A stretch of 64,000 nt of DNA from Oikopleura dioica. Lineage: Eukaryota; Chordata; Appendicularia; Copelata; Oikopleuridae. The stretch is taken from the NCBI GenBank assembly GCA_907165135.1, contig OU015567.1, forward strand, positions 1,679,001-1,743,000, written 5' to 3'. Of the stretch, positions 45,836-56,828 are shown piece by piece; within the stretch, counting starts at the first letter, position 1, and each line of letters starts with the position of its first letter. The translations under genes and the position numbers were made by a program. Below the pieces are notes generated by a model. That model saw only the letters and a list, made by a program, of their open reading frames with translations. It was not told the origin of the DNA and searched no databases.

Positions 45836-48635
45836 TCACTTCGAACAAGAAGGTTCTGGAATGCGAAAGACGCGCATGTTCTGCTCCTCGTCGGATGAAT
45901 CATCCTCTTCAGACTGTTGGGTTGGGACAGCGGGAGGGGCAGAAGACTTTGCCGCTGCGGCTCGTGGGCGATTAGAGCTTCTGCGCGCCTTTGCATACTT
46001 TCTAGGAGCGCGAGCTTTCGGGGCATTTTGCGCTACTCCTTCATTCCTTGGATTTGGTTTTATTTCCCAGCAGGCCCGTTCGCTTTGATTCATCTTCAGG
46101 TAAACTTCTAGCGTTCCTTTCACTGAAAAGAGATGAAGATTAATCAAAGTTCGAATAAAATAGCCGACTTACTAATTTCCTCGTGGACATAGCCGGTAAG
46201 GTGTGGCATTGCTCTGCACATCTGAGACAATGTCTTCATGTTCTTCTTGATACGCTCGTGCTCTTCTGTATTTGGGCCTTCCTGAAGGATTCAAGCGTAA
46301 GTAAGCATAAGACTGGTCTCGAATCTTACCACTCCCTTGACTTTGTCGTGCGCTTTGAGCATACGCTCGGTTATTCGCGGACATTCAGTCTGTTTGATGA
46401 AGAAATTTATCGTTTCCCCGAGGAAAGCAAAATAGCCCGCTTCTTTCTGTTTGTTCACCATTTGCCGCAATTTCACGCCCATATTCGCGCCGATGATTGC
46501 TTCATCGCCTGAAGAAATTCTAGCTTGAAAGAAGCATGTTAAAAATATCGAACTTACACTTCGTCTGCCAATCGGTCATATAGGTCAGCAAAGGTTTGAC
46601 ACCTCTTTCGGCTTCTTGCAATGTTTTTTCCTGGCTGGATGTGGTGTTTTCGGCTTCTGGCAATTTGTCGTACTATCGATTTTTGTTGAATATTTGGCAA
46701 TTGGAAATTCGAGTTCTTACCTGATTTGATGGCCCAGGGCGATCTTCAAGGTTCGTGATCGTCGCGGAAGTTGAACCTGTAGGAAAATACTCAACCATTC
46801 CATTGGACGGTCCACCGTGAGAAAAGTGATCATTGGAAAAATCATGTCGCAGATCGGTCGTTTGCTGCGTTGTGATGACCTCGTGTTGGTACTCGTGCGG
46901 CATTGGATCTGCTTGCTGGATTTCCTCGAGAATAACCATGTCAGCATCAGATTCGAGGACAGGGACGGACGGCTCGATAGGCAGGACTGTAGCAGCTGCT
47001 GTAGCCAACTCAAGTGTAGCTGGAGGTCCGTCAAGAACAATTACGTCTCCTTGATTCGGAGTTATCTGCAAAGCGGCCTTCTTCTGAGCGTCGAGGCGTT
47101 CTTGCTCCTTTCGTTTTCGCTCGAGCTCTTCCTGCTCTTTTAGTCTGAGGGCATTTTGTCGCATTTTTTCGACTTCTTTGGCGCGCGCTTCTTCTTGTGC
47201 TTTCTAAAGAAAATAAGGAATAAGAATAGATGAAAACACTAACGATCAATGCTTCGTGTTCACGATTTTCCTTTTCTTTCAGTTGAATCGTATTCAACTG
47301 CCCTCTGATTTCAGCCAAGCTATCGCGAGATTCTTTATTGAACGAGTTTTGCCGAGCTTTTCTCCGGACCTGTAGTTGATTTTCACCGGCAGAGCTACAA
47401 CAGTATTTCAGTATTTCAGAAAAAAATCTTGACTTTTACCTGACTCTTTGAGCCGCAGCAAGCTTGGCGAATCCGTCATTGTCGTCGCTTGTAATCCGTC
47501 GGCTGCCGAATCCGAATTGCTCGCGTGTTGTTGAATTTGGGTGGTTCAGGTACCCTTGTCGAGGCTTTGTTCCTTCGACAGCTGTCTTTCCAGGAGCTTT
47601 GGATACCGCTGGTGGATTAAAAGCAGTAGTTGATCGCGGTTGATTAAAATTCTATCAAAATTTTATATGAAAGGAGTGTTAAGATTTCAAACCTCGTTCG
47701 AATCGTCATCAGGAGCTTGATCACCACTGGAGCTGGGCATTTCGACGAGAAGGTGATGTGCCGGAAGCTGGTCGGACTTTGTTACACCGCTCCAGTTTTC
47801 GTCAACTACGACCGGAGCGCCTTGATTTGTGGAGGACATGACTGGCATCTGGTTGAAGGAAGTTGTAGTTGTCTGATTGTAGTACTGGGGATTCTGGTAA
47901 GACATCTGTCCCGAAGAGCCGCATGGTTGGGAGACGGTTTGGAGAGAAAACTGGTTGTTTCCATTATACTGTTCGGATAACTGCTGGGTAAATGATTGAG
48001 GGTAATTTGGGGTGATTGGTTGGGATGAAGACTGAGTATTGTCCCAAGATTGGCCACGCTGGGGGACAATGAGATTTCCATGCTCATCGGTAGGCAGTCC
48101 AATTTCCGGATTTTGGAACTGGTTGAAGTTCCAGCTGCTGCCTCCAGCGTTGATTGGGGTTGAGCCGTTGAAGTTTCCGGGTGGTGGCTGATCCATGTTC
48201 GTGTAGTCATTTCCGACGTGTCCCATCATCGATGGATTGATTGTACCGCGGCCTTGTCCTTGTTGATTTCCACTACCGAGGATGGTGTTGTTGGGTATCT
48301 GATGGAGTTATCAAGATGATTTTGAATAAAATTGATACCTCTTCATAAATGATATTCGGCGATGGTTGGCCGGAATAGGTGAAACCACAGGCCTCAAATG
48401 ACTCTACTTCGGTAGGTGGGTTTATCCATTCATTTTGGTTCGCAGGTGATTGTTGGGGCGGATTAGATGCATCGAAATAGACAGGCTGAGCTTGCCCTTA
48501 TTTGTGTTTTTCAAAGATTATTCTCTTTGTTTCAGAAAATACTTATTTCCTCAAAGAATTTCGAATTGAAAAACATTCCTTCGGTCTCTTCAAGGCCAAA
48601 AATAGATTCGTCAATGTTGGGATTGAGTTCGGACA
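45836..48635 (-). CDS. Uncharacterised Gln/Ser-rich coiled-coil protein, probably nuclear
   Basis: Several minus-strand exons from ATG 48635 (MSELNPNIDESIFGLEETEG) to stop 45836-45838. The N-terminal part is rich in Gln, Asn, Ser and Pro (PQQSPANQNEWINPP, FTQQLSEQYNGNNQFS), like an activation domain. A long charged coiled coil follows (ALRLKEQEELERKRKEQERL), then an acidic/hydrophobic stretch, a helical domain (LLTYMTDWQTK, MGVKLRQMVNKQKEAGYFAFL, HERIKKNMKTLSQMCRAMPHL) and a basic then acidic tail (RAPRKYAKARRSSNRPR, EEDDSSDEEQ). The composition suggests a transcription or chromatin factor. No HMG box or other DNA-binding domain was found, and I do not recognise the family. Confidence 0.65.
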
Positions 48636-49072
48636 TCTCTGCTTATCTCTGCCTTTTTAATATTTACAGATTTCGGGGAATCTCTTGGAGTAACTTTCGT
48701 CGAAAGTCTTGGTTTCCGATTCGGCCAGCCTATCGGATTCCAAGAAAATTGGGAGGTGAGTGGGTTTCGAGCTGGCGCGCGCTGCAAGAAAAAGGAAATC
48801 TAGAGAGAAAAAGGTCGCGCCAGATGTTCTTGAGCCGGCTTTAACGCGAAACTAGAAACTTTTTCTTCTCCATTTTCGCCCTTCGGAATCTGTCAGACAA
48901 AAGTTCTCAGGGAGGGCGAGAGATGAAAAGAGAAGGATCTTGAATAATCGACGACGCTTTTATCAGTTTCTATCTTTGCTCGAAAAATGACTCTGAAAAA
49001 TTTTGTTGTGAACAACTTTATTGATTTAAAAATGCTCGTATTAAGAGAGCTCAAAATTTGAGCTTATTCATT
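48636..49072. other. Divergent intergenic region
   Basis: Head-to-head spacer of 437 bp between the coiled-coil gene and the bZIP gene; it should contain both promoters. No conserved motif identified. Confidence 0.5.
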
Positions 49073-49603
49073 ATGAATTTCGACGATACGGAGTACCCCA
49101 TCTCAGACGTAATTCCGATTCCGACGGCAGAATTTTTTCCCGATGACAGGGTTAACCTAACACCACTGCAGACAGGTACAGCTGAAAACTTGCTTGTTCG
49201 TCAAATTCAATTTTAAGTTGTACCAGTGAAGTGGGAGCCGCAAATGACGAGGATAATAATGGGACCAGCGCCGGAGAATCTCAAAATTAAGAATTTAAAT
49301 TCTAACAACGGTCAAAGGTAAAAACAATCAGTCATTTTCATAGTTACCATTTCTCTAAGAGCTGTTTACTACCCGACAGTTGACGAGATTGAGCAAGAAG
49401 TAGACAAAGAGACAATCAAGGAAAATCGAAGAAAGAAAAACTCTGAAGCTGCTAGACTTTTTCGCCAGAGGAAGAAAGAGTATATTTCTGGTCTTGAAGA
49501 AAGAGTCAAAGTCCTTGAGAAAGAAAACAAGGTTCTCCAAAACGAAATAAAGAAACTCAAGGAAATGCATTGCCAGAACCCTGCCATGAATCAGCAACAA
49601 TGA
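49073..49603 (+). CDS. CREB/ATF-like bZIP transcription factor
   Basis: Three exons give about 148 residues. The C-terminal bZIP has the basic region ENRRKKNSEAARLFRQRKKE, followed by a leucine zipper with Leu/Val heptads (LEERVKVLEKENKVLQNEIKKL). The RKKEYISGLEERVKVLE spacing is closest to CREB/ATF1, in which the basic region reads NREAARECRRKKKEYVKCLE; the Asn and two Ala that contact DNA are kept. The N-terminal part is short and lacks the KID phosphorylation box RRPSYR, so it is not a canonical CREB and may act as a small repressor-like or ATF4-like factor. Confidence 0.85.
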
Positions 49604-49698
49604 TAACTGCTAGAATATCTTCTGTGGTTTTGCTGCTTTCATTTAAATTTGTAATAAATACGTGAGTCAAGAAGAAAGTGACCCTTTTTATTATTTTT

Positions 49699-50033
49699 TC
49701 ATTCTTCAAGCAATTCAGCATTAGGTATGAAAAACTTGCTTCCAATTTCGACAAAATTTTTCGCCGATAATGAACCATTTTATCAATTTGCAAAAGCGAT
49801 TCTACGCCTTCGCTATCTGCACATTCCACTATTATTCGTTTTGAACTTCCCTGTCCGAGATCGCGGTTGAAAACGTCATTCACTGAGGACTCCTGAGTCA
49901 GAACCGTGGAATAATTAAGCATCAAGTAGGACCGCAAAATCGTCACTGTCAAAAACGCTCCTCTCGTGGTTAATTTAGCTGCATAAGAAGGAGGAAGAAA
50001 TGGTTTGCTTTTGGAATTTTTATTTTTTCGCAT
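49699..50033 (-). CDS. Small uncharacterised basic protein
   Basis: From ATG 50033 the frame reads MRKNKNSKSKPFLPPSYAAK and includes RGAFLTVTILRSYLM and FNRDLGQGSSKRIIVECADSEG. A short GT-AG intron near 49705-49740 would end the protein at TGA 49699-49701 (about 100 residues) beside an AATAAA; without splicing the frame runs on into the 3' end of the bZIP gene. Size and basic character suggest a mitochondrial ribosomal or similar protein, but no family is recognised. Confidence 0.45.
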
Positions 50034-50149
50034 GTTTTTTGTGGCAGAAGGAATTCGCTCTTGTCAAGTTTAAAGAATCCTCAAGTGTGATATAGTAACA
50101 GTTGATGAGTTTTCGATATTCGATTCAGGAAGAAGATTCATTTTTGTAT

Positions 50150-51091
50150 TTAGGCAAGGAGGATCTGGGAGGTCCAGGAAGATGGGACGGTGTAGTCGTA
50201 ATCGTCAGCGGAAAGATCTGGCTCACAAAGCTCGAACTATAAAAAACGATAAGAGAAAGAAAAAAGGATGAAGACTTTACCTGAGCATACTCGAGAATGC
50301 CACCGTGGTTGGCATCGACTTGGTACTGGAAGGTGTTTTCACAGTCGATATGGGTAGTTTCTCCATGACCGTGATGAGCAGAAACGTTTCGGACGGCAAC
50401 CTCGAATGGCTCGTTGACCTGGTGAGCGTTGATCTCGACGACGCCGATGGCTTCGTTGTCGAGTCCGTAGATTGGCAAGTTGTATTGCTGGTGCGAGCGA
50501 GCGATGTCGTAGTTGAAGTTGCCGAGGAGAGGGCCTTCGTAAGCGTAGCCGTAGTCGACGCAGTTGACTTCAGCGTCGCCCCAGGTGGTGGTGTTGACGA
50601 CGAATCGATCCCACTCGTAGTTGGTTGGGTCGACGCATCGGTCGTCTCGGAAGAAGTAGACGATGTCGAGCTGGTTCTCGTGGCTGAGGCCTTCGAAGCC
50701 AGTGAAGACGTAGGTGTTGGCGGAAAGGTCGGTTTGCTGGGGAAGAGGGAAGGAAGAAGCGATGGTGAGCATCTGGAGATCATCAGATCCAGTCGCAGAG
50801 CCGAATGGGTGGTTACCGAGATCAGGGAAGGTCAGAGTGCAGGTAGCATTGATCATGTTGTACTCAGGTCCTCGGAGGATCTTCTGGCAGCCGCAGTAAG
50901 GCGCGTGTTCGTTTCCTGGCCAGCAGTGGAAGCCACTATCTTGCTCGGTCTAGGAATGGAAATTTTAAATTAGGGGTAAGGCTTATTTTGATTTATTAAA
51001 AATAAAAGGCTTGTTGTTTTTCTTTCTTTCTTTTTTTTTTCTCGAAACTTACGGCTTGTGTGAGGGCGAAAAAAGCGGCAGCGATCTTCAT
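50150..51091 (-). CDS. Secreted family X, copy 1
   Basis: Three exons (51091-51053, 50949-50281, 50236-50150) give 264 residues. A 13-residue first exon (MKIAAAFFALTQA) is the signal peptide. The mature protein has CWPGNEHAPYCGCQ, LTIASSFPLP, FNYDIARSHQQYNLPIYGLD, AHHGHGETTHIDC and ends EYAQ/FELCEPDLS and VPSSWTS. Two paralogues on the plus strand share all these blocks. Unlike them, this copy has no intron before the HHGHG block. High content of acidic residues, Tyr and Asn; spaced cysteines suggest disulphides. The family is not known to me; strong conservation of the promoter suggests one expression programme. Confidence 0.85.
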
Positions 51092-51149
51092 GTTCAAAAA
51101 ATTTTTAGGATGAACGAAGTCAGTTTTCTTCGCAATAAATTTCCAAGCT

Positions 51150-51193
51150 ACCGGTCAACGATTTTTAAGCTGTCCGAGTCCTGCGGAGGGCGC
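51150..51193 (-). promoter_or_regulatory. Conserved promoter module of family X copy 1
   Basis: On the minus strand: GCGCCCTC (51193-51186), a TTAAAA TATA-like box, GACCGGT (51156-51150), then TTATTGCGAAGAAAACTGAC before the ATG at 51091. The same blocks in the same order and spacing precede copies 2 and 3. Confidence 0.75.
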
Positions 51194-52624
51194 TAGAAAC
51201 GGCACGTCTGCGCTCCAAAACCGCTTGCTTCCGGACCACGAGATAACGAGCTGAAGAGGTTTAAGAGGTGAAAATCGGAACCACTAAAAGTTGATGGCGG
51301 GGGATGTTTTAGAGGATCCCCTCATCACTCTGCAACCTCAAAAAGTTCGGAATTATGCAGAATGAACAGAATATGATCAGACCCGTTCGCGGGGGTTCGA
51401 ATCAAGTAAAGGCTGAAATTTCCGGGATTTCGAGGCGAATATCACCATTTTAATAGCATCGGTCTCCTGAGGATCTGACCTTGTCCATCTCATTCTGGAA
51501 GAATCCTTCTCATTGAGTTAATCAATGAGGTTTTGTCTGATTTTTTCGTCCTTTGGAGCTTTGATAACAGCGATGGATGAAGCTGCTAATTTCATCGTCA
51601 ATCTGGACTGCAATAAAAAGCAATTAACGAAGCAATTTTTCTTCGTTTAATTTGATGACTTGGACCGGTCGGCGTTTTTATGGTGCCACAGGAACCGCAG
51701 AGGGCGCTACTATTTCTCAAAGCCAGAGAGCGTGGTTTATTATCTGACATGGTGGTACCACCATACTACACCGCCGTGGCGTCTATGAACTCTGCCACGT
51801 GCTTCCGTTATGCGGATTCTAAAGCTGCTCATTTTTCTGATCAATAATTAGACTTCATGTTGTCACTCTCAGATGTCGAAAAAGATTGATTTCGAAAATT
51901 TTTAACTCTTGCTCTAAATATGAAATCTGTCTAGAATTCCTGTCAGAGTTCAGGATCTCCTTCCCCAGACACTTTATTACATATATTCTACTTTGTCAGA
52001 ATTTTATAACACAAGAAAAAGTGAAGGCACAATGTTTGAAGCCGCTTATTTTCGAAAAAAAAGAGTCTATTTTGCCAATAAACCAGGGTTGATACGACTA
52101 CCACATAGGACACGGTAGCCAGTACCGAGTACTTGACACGAGCGACTGTATATACACAAATTTTGTGAGCACCAGCGGGATTAAATTTAACCTTTTCCAA
52201 GAATCCGGAAAGACTCTTCTGATGAGCTTTGAAAAATTTAAAAAGGTCATTGACTCGAGTATGATCGATTTGAAAATTAGTAGCTTGCAACAAGCAGCCG
52301 CAAATATCTGTTTCAGAATGTGGCGGTAACATTCAATTTGCGTGTTTTAGACGTCATCGAAAAAAGTTTACTCAAAACTGAAAACTATGTTTCATCTGTC
52401 CTTTCTCTCTGAATTTATCGTAATCTGATTATTTCGCCACATCTGTCACGTGTCTCATCTTTTTTAATAAAAATATTTAGCAGAATTGAGAATTAACAAT
52501 TCATCCCGAATTCGTGTTTTTCTGCGACCAGTAAGAGGACCTTGAATTATTGATTGCTGTTTGATATAAATTTGGACAGTATTTCAAGCCAGAGTAAACT
52601 TGTCTTAGAGTTGACCATTGAATC
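51194..52624. other. Intergenic, one possible minus-strand ORF
   Basis: Mostly non-coding. The minus-strand frame 52332-51988 (114 codons, MLPPHSETDICGCLLQATNF) contains one hydrophobic segment (YSVLATVSYVVVVSTLVYW) and could be a small membrane protein, but has no homology I recognise. A palindrome TGGTGGTACCACCA lies near 51750. Confidence 0.4.
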
Positions 52625-53001
52625 ATGCAAGTGACTTTTATTTTGAGCTTTTTGGGCAAAGCAGCGTTGAGTTTTAACCCATATAATGGCTACTTGTTGG
52701 ATGAAGTACTGGCAGGACTGTAAGTACCAAGTCATTTGTGCCTCCTTTCGTTTAAGTACCTTATCTGTAACGGAGGATATTATACAAAATGGCAAACAAA
52801 AATGACCCGCCCTTTTTGTCTAAAACTTCCTTCACTTCCTTATCTGAAGTGTCCCTTAGACGGTCAGCCAGTAAGATTACCATGAATTTCAGTGATAACA
52901 CTGGCGAGCAACACGAGGCGAAAGTCAACCCGATCGACAACACCGCTGACAACATCCTTATCGATCTTTATGCAAATAATCCTATCAGTGTTGGATTGTG
53001 A
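52625..53001 (+). CDS. Small secreted protein, two exons
   Basis: Exons 52625-52719 and 52776-53001 join across a 56-bp GT-AG intron to give 106 residues. The start MQVTFILSFLGKAALSF is a signal peptide; the rest has FNPYNGYLLDEVLAGL and, in the second exon, a Ser/Thr/Asn-rich cysteine-free sequence ending NNPISVGL. A TATA-like GATATAAAT lies about 60 bp upstream and AATAAA follows the stop at 53016. It lies between copies of secreted family X. Function unknown. Confidence 0.6.
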
Positions 53002-53812
53002 ATTTTTCAGTGAATAAAAAAACGAACTAACCTAACGATACTCTATTTGACAAACCCTTACCCTAATCCTTTATCATATGATAAAGATTTATGACTCATA
53101 AATCATATGATAAATAATATATTCTTTTAAGAATATATTTTTCTTTTAATGAATTTTTGGCAATAAAAATTCAATCCTCAACAAAGATTCAAACATTTTT
53201 AAATCACGAGTTCAATAAATGATTCGTGTGATTGAAAAACGTGATTGAAAAAATTTTCGTGCACGTTACTCTTTTTGGTGAAATTGAATTTCGCCGTAGA
53301 ATAAATCCGCTTTGGGAGCAACGTGACGGGACGGTGCGGCTTGTTTAGTTTGCAAATTGGATTGAGCACCCGTGCTTGGCTTATCTTTCGGCCAGCAGCG
53401 CATAAAATGACATGGAATTAACTTCTGAATCTTCAAAAGGGCGGTTTTGTTAATGCCCAGACTTCAGATAATAAACAGTTCAACGACAATTCATTTCCTC
53501 CTTCTTCTTTAGTCAAATTTTGTAAAATTAATTTCTAAAAATAAAAAAATGAAACCTTGACCTGGATCTATTCAAAGCTTGTCAAGATTTTCGTCTAAAC
53601 AAATTCAGTAAACGTCAATTCTAGGGCTTCCGTGACAAATTCGAAGGGCAAAAACGTTGATGATTTTGCGGTGGCCCCATTAGCAGAATTTCGACATGAT
53701 ACATGTAGTTGACGACATTTCAGATCTAGTTCGATGGTTTCGTTGGGTTCGCCTTTAGAAATCATTGAGATACTCATGCACCTAGTGGTAAATATACTTA
53801 TACGTACCCCGG
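53002..53812. other. Intergenic, one possible small minus-strand ORF
   Basis: AT-rich with short direct repeats of ATCATATGATAAA near 53075-53115. A minus-strand frame at 53777-53595 (60 codons, MSISMISKGEPNETIELDL) is open but unsupported otherwise. Confidence 0.4.
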
Positions 53813-53858
53813 GCGCCCTCGTTTGTCAAGGTACTGGTATATAAACGCTGACCGGTGC
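53813..53858 (+). promoter_or_regulatory. Conserved promoter module of family X copy 2
   Basis: GCGCCCTC at 53813-53820, TATATAAA at 53838-53845 and GACCGGTGC at 53850-53858, followed by TTCATTGCAAAGAAATCCG and GACTTTGTA before the ATG at 53910. Confidence 0.8.
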
Positions 53859-53909
53859 TGAAAATTTCATTGCAAAGAAATCCGACTTTGTAAGCATTTT
53901 TATTCGAAA

Positions 53910-55007
53910 ATGAAGGTTGCTGCTGCTTTTCTCGCCCTCTCTCATGCCGTAAGTACAATAATAGAATTAAACAAAAGAGAAGAGATCGGCCGAAAACATT
54001 GTTAAAGTGAATTTATTCAGACCGAAGACCCAGCTGGTTTCAACTGCTGGCCTGCTAACGAGCATGCTCCTCATTGTGGCTGCCAGCTCATCGATCGAGA
54101 GAAAAGCATGATCAACTCAGAGTGCACTGCTCGATGGTCGATGATTGAACATCCAGAGCAACCAGAAATGGAGAATGCCCTCCAGATGCTCACCGTCGCT
54201 TCTTCTTTCCCTCTTTCAGAGCGAACCGATCTCGCCGCAAACTTCTACACCTGGACTGGTTACAGCGGAATGAGTCACGAGGAAAAGCACGACATCGTCT
54301 TCTTCTTCCGAGAAGACGCCTGCTGGATTCCATGCAAGGAGCAGGAATATGATGCCGATGGAAATCTGATGAACAACACCGCACCCGAATACAACTGCCC
54401 AGATGGCGTTACTCGACTTCCAATCGACATGGAAGCGGCGATGGAAACATGGGCTGAGCCAGAGTTCAACTGCAACCCAACTGCTGATGGCGAACCCGTC
54501 CCCGGACCTCGACTCGGCAACTTCAACTACGACATCGCTCGATCCCACCAGAGCTACAATCTTCCGATCTATGGACTCAACCGATGGGACGACGAATCTT
54601 CCCGAAAACGAAGAGGATCTGACTCCGCTTACGTCGAAATCAACAGCCATACTTACCAAGCGGACTTCGACAACTTCCCAGTCCTCATTCAAAATGTAAA
54701 CATCTTTATATAACATAAGTCTTTATGAAAATTTTCCTAGGTCACCGCACACCACGGTCACGGAACTGTTATTCATGAAGATTGCACGACTAACGCATTC
54801 CAGTACGATGTCATGGATGCCAACGGTAACCACAATGGCTGGCTCGAATATGCTCAGGTTTGTTAAATAGTTTGATAAGATTTCTCATTAAGAGTTAACT
54901 TTTATCGTTTATTAATTTAGTTTGAACTCTGCGAACCAGATCTCTCCGCTGCCGACTACATGTACACTGTTCCATCTTCTTGGACTTCTACCGTTACACT
55001 CCTTTGA
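53910..55007 (+). CDS. Secreted family X, copy 2
   Basis: Four exons (53910-53948, 54021-54695, 54741-54857, 54921-55007) give 305 residues. The signal peptide MKVAAAFLALSHA fills exon 1. The mature chain has CWPANEHAPHCGCQ, LQMLTVASSFPLSERTDLAA, FNYDIARSHQSYNLPIYGL, a dibasic RKRRGSDS site, VTAHHGHGTVIHEDC and FELCEPDLSAADY. It has an extra Cys-containing insert (CWIPCKEQEY...CPDGVTRLP) not in copy 1. The RKRR motif suggests furin-type cleavage. About 1.4 kb upstream of copy 3 in tandem. Confidence 0.88.
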
Positions 55008-55271
55008 GTAAAGAAAAGAAATCATCAGTTGCGATTAAAAATCATACAATTGTCTGTTTTCGTTTTCTGCAAAAATCATGAAGATAAAATAAAATCTAAA
55101 ATATTCTGATTACGACCAATTTATTGGAATTTCACACCCGTATAGAATCAGAATTCAATTTTACACTTTGAAGTTTTTATTAAATTCAAAAATTAATTTC
55201 ACTCAGTTTATCGAAATTCGTAAAAAAAAACGTTGGTACTCCAAGCGGTAAAATATCTGTATGCGCCATGA

Positions 55272-55315
55272 GCGCCCTCGCTGGCTAGTACCGTCATAAA
55301 AGCAACGACCGGTGC
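55272..55315 (+). promoter_or_regulatory. Conserved promoter module of family X copy 3
   Basis: GCGCCCTC at 55272-55279, TCATAAAA at 55295-55302 and GACCGGTGC at 55307-55315, then TTCATTACAAAGAAAACCG and GACTTTGTAA before the ATG at 55369. Confidence 0.8.
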
Positions 55316-55368
55316 GGCAGAACTTCATTACAAAGAAAACCGACTTTGTAACCATTTTTATTCGAAAA

Positions 55369-56436
55369 ATGAAGGTTGCTGCTGCGTTCATCGCTCTTAC
55401 CCACGCCGTAAGTATAAGAGATAAAGAGAACTCGAAACACTTAATTAGTAGGCTTATAATTAGTGTGATGTTTATAATTTAGCGGCAGAACCGAATTCTA
55501 ACATTTTTATAAGACTGAGGATCCCGACACTAACGGCCCTAACTGCTGGCCAGCCAACGAGCATGCCCCTCATTGCGGATGCCAATGGATCACTAGAGAC
55601 TATCAAATGATCAATCATGAGTGCACCTTGGAATTCGACGCTCCAGCCAACGTGATTCAAATGCTCACCGTCGCCTCTTCTTTCCCCATTCCAAATGCCA
55701 CCGATCTCGACGCCAACAGCTATACCTGGACTGGTATCGAAGGAATGAGCCACGACAACAAGCACGACATCGTTTACTTCTTCCGAAGGGATCAATGCTG
55801 GGAAGAAAAACTCAACCCCGACACAAACGAGACCGAACTTGTTCCCGTCAACATGACTGCTGCTGCCGAGACCTGGGCTTCACCCTCCCTCGATTGTGTT
55901 GAAAACGCCGACGGCGAACCCCACCCTGGACCACTCCTCGGCAACTTCAACTACGACATCGCCCGATCCCACCAGCAATACAATCTCCCAATCTACGGAC
56001 TTGACCGATGGGACGACGCTGAACGAAAGCGACGAGGAGCCGACATCGCTTGGATCGAAATCAACAGTCACACTTACCCAGGAGACCTCCCCAAGTACGA
56101 AGTCCTCATCCAAAACGTAAGATTCTTTTAACGATTTAAATTATTATCGAAATTATCTAGGTCACTGCTCACCACGGCCACGGATCTGTTACTCATGATG
56201 ATTGCACGACTAACGCATTCCAGTACGATGTTATGGACGCCAACGGAAACCACAATGGATGGCTCGAATATGCTCAGGTAAATTTTAATGTTTTATGATA
56301 ATATTCTCGAGTTTCTTGTTAAGTTACTTAATTCTAAAAAATAATTAAGTTCGAACTCTGTGAGCCGGATCTCAGCGCTGGCGACTACGATTACACCGTC
56401 CCATCTTCCTGGACTTCTTCCGTTGTACTCAAGTAA
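55369..56436 (+). CDS. Secreted family X, copy 3
   Basis: Four exons (55369-55407, 55514-56116, 56161-56277, 56350-56436) give 281 residues with the same intron positions as copy 2. Signal peptide MKVAAAFIALTHA; conserved CWPANEHAPHCGCQ, IQMLTVASSFPIPNATD, FNYDIARSHQQYNLPIYGLD, RKRRGADI, VTAHHGHGSVTHDDC and FELCEPDLSAGDY. Exon 3 is nearly identical to that of copy 2, suggesting recent duplication or gene conversion. Confidence 0.88.
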
Positions 56437-56828
56437 AGAAAGAAAACAATCATTCGCGAGGAAAAATCGCTTACCTGTCTGCTTTCATTTCTGCAACTAT
56501 CAAGCTTTCATGAATATAAATAATAAAAACTCCAATTTAATATTGAGTCTTTCTTCAGATTTAAATAAAAGCAGGTCTTCTTTGGAAAATATTGATTGTC
56601 CTTGTTTCAACTGAGATGTTTCTGAAAGATCTCCTCGATCTCCAGGAACTATATTTTGTCAAAAGAATCTTTCTCAAAAGAAATTCCGGAAATCTCCGGT
56701 CTCCCAAATCCGCTACTTATATCCTGAAACCATAGCGCTTTCAATTCCTGTATTATCCACGACAAGTGCTTATTTTAGACAGTCAAATTAGATCGTTGAA
56801 TTTTAATTTCAAAATAATAAAGTTGTCT
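56437..56828. other. Intergenic, convergent 3' ends
   Basis: AT-rich; polyA-type signals only. Confidence 0.5.

Noticed and set aside
50305-50973. Plus-strand ORF of 222 codons, and a 54216-54716 minus-strand ORF
   Set aside because: Both are shadows of family X exons on the opposite strand, with composition (Val/Asp-rich) that reflects codon complementing.
51500-51765. Short palindromes CTCATTGAGTTAATCAATGAG and TGGTGGTACCACCA
   Set aside because: Isolated, short, and with no second copy or adjacent gene feature.
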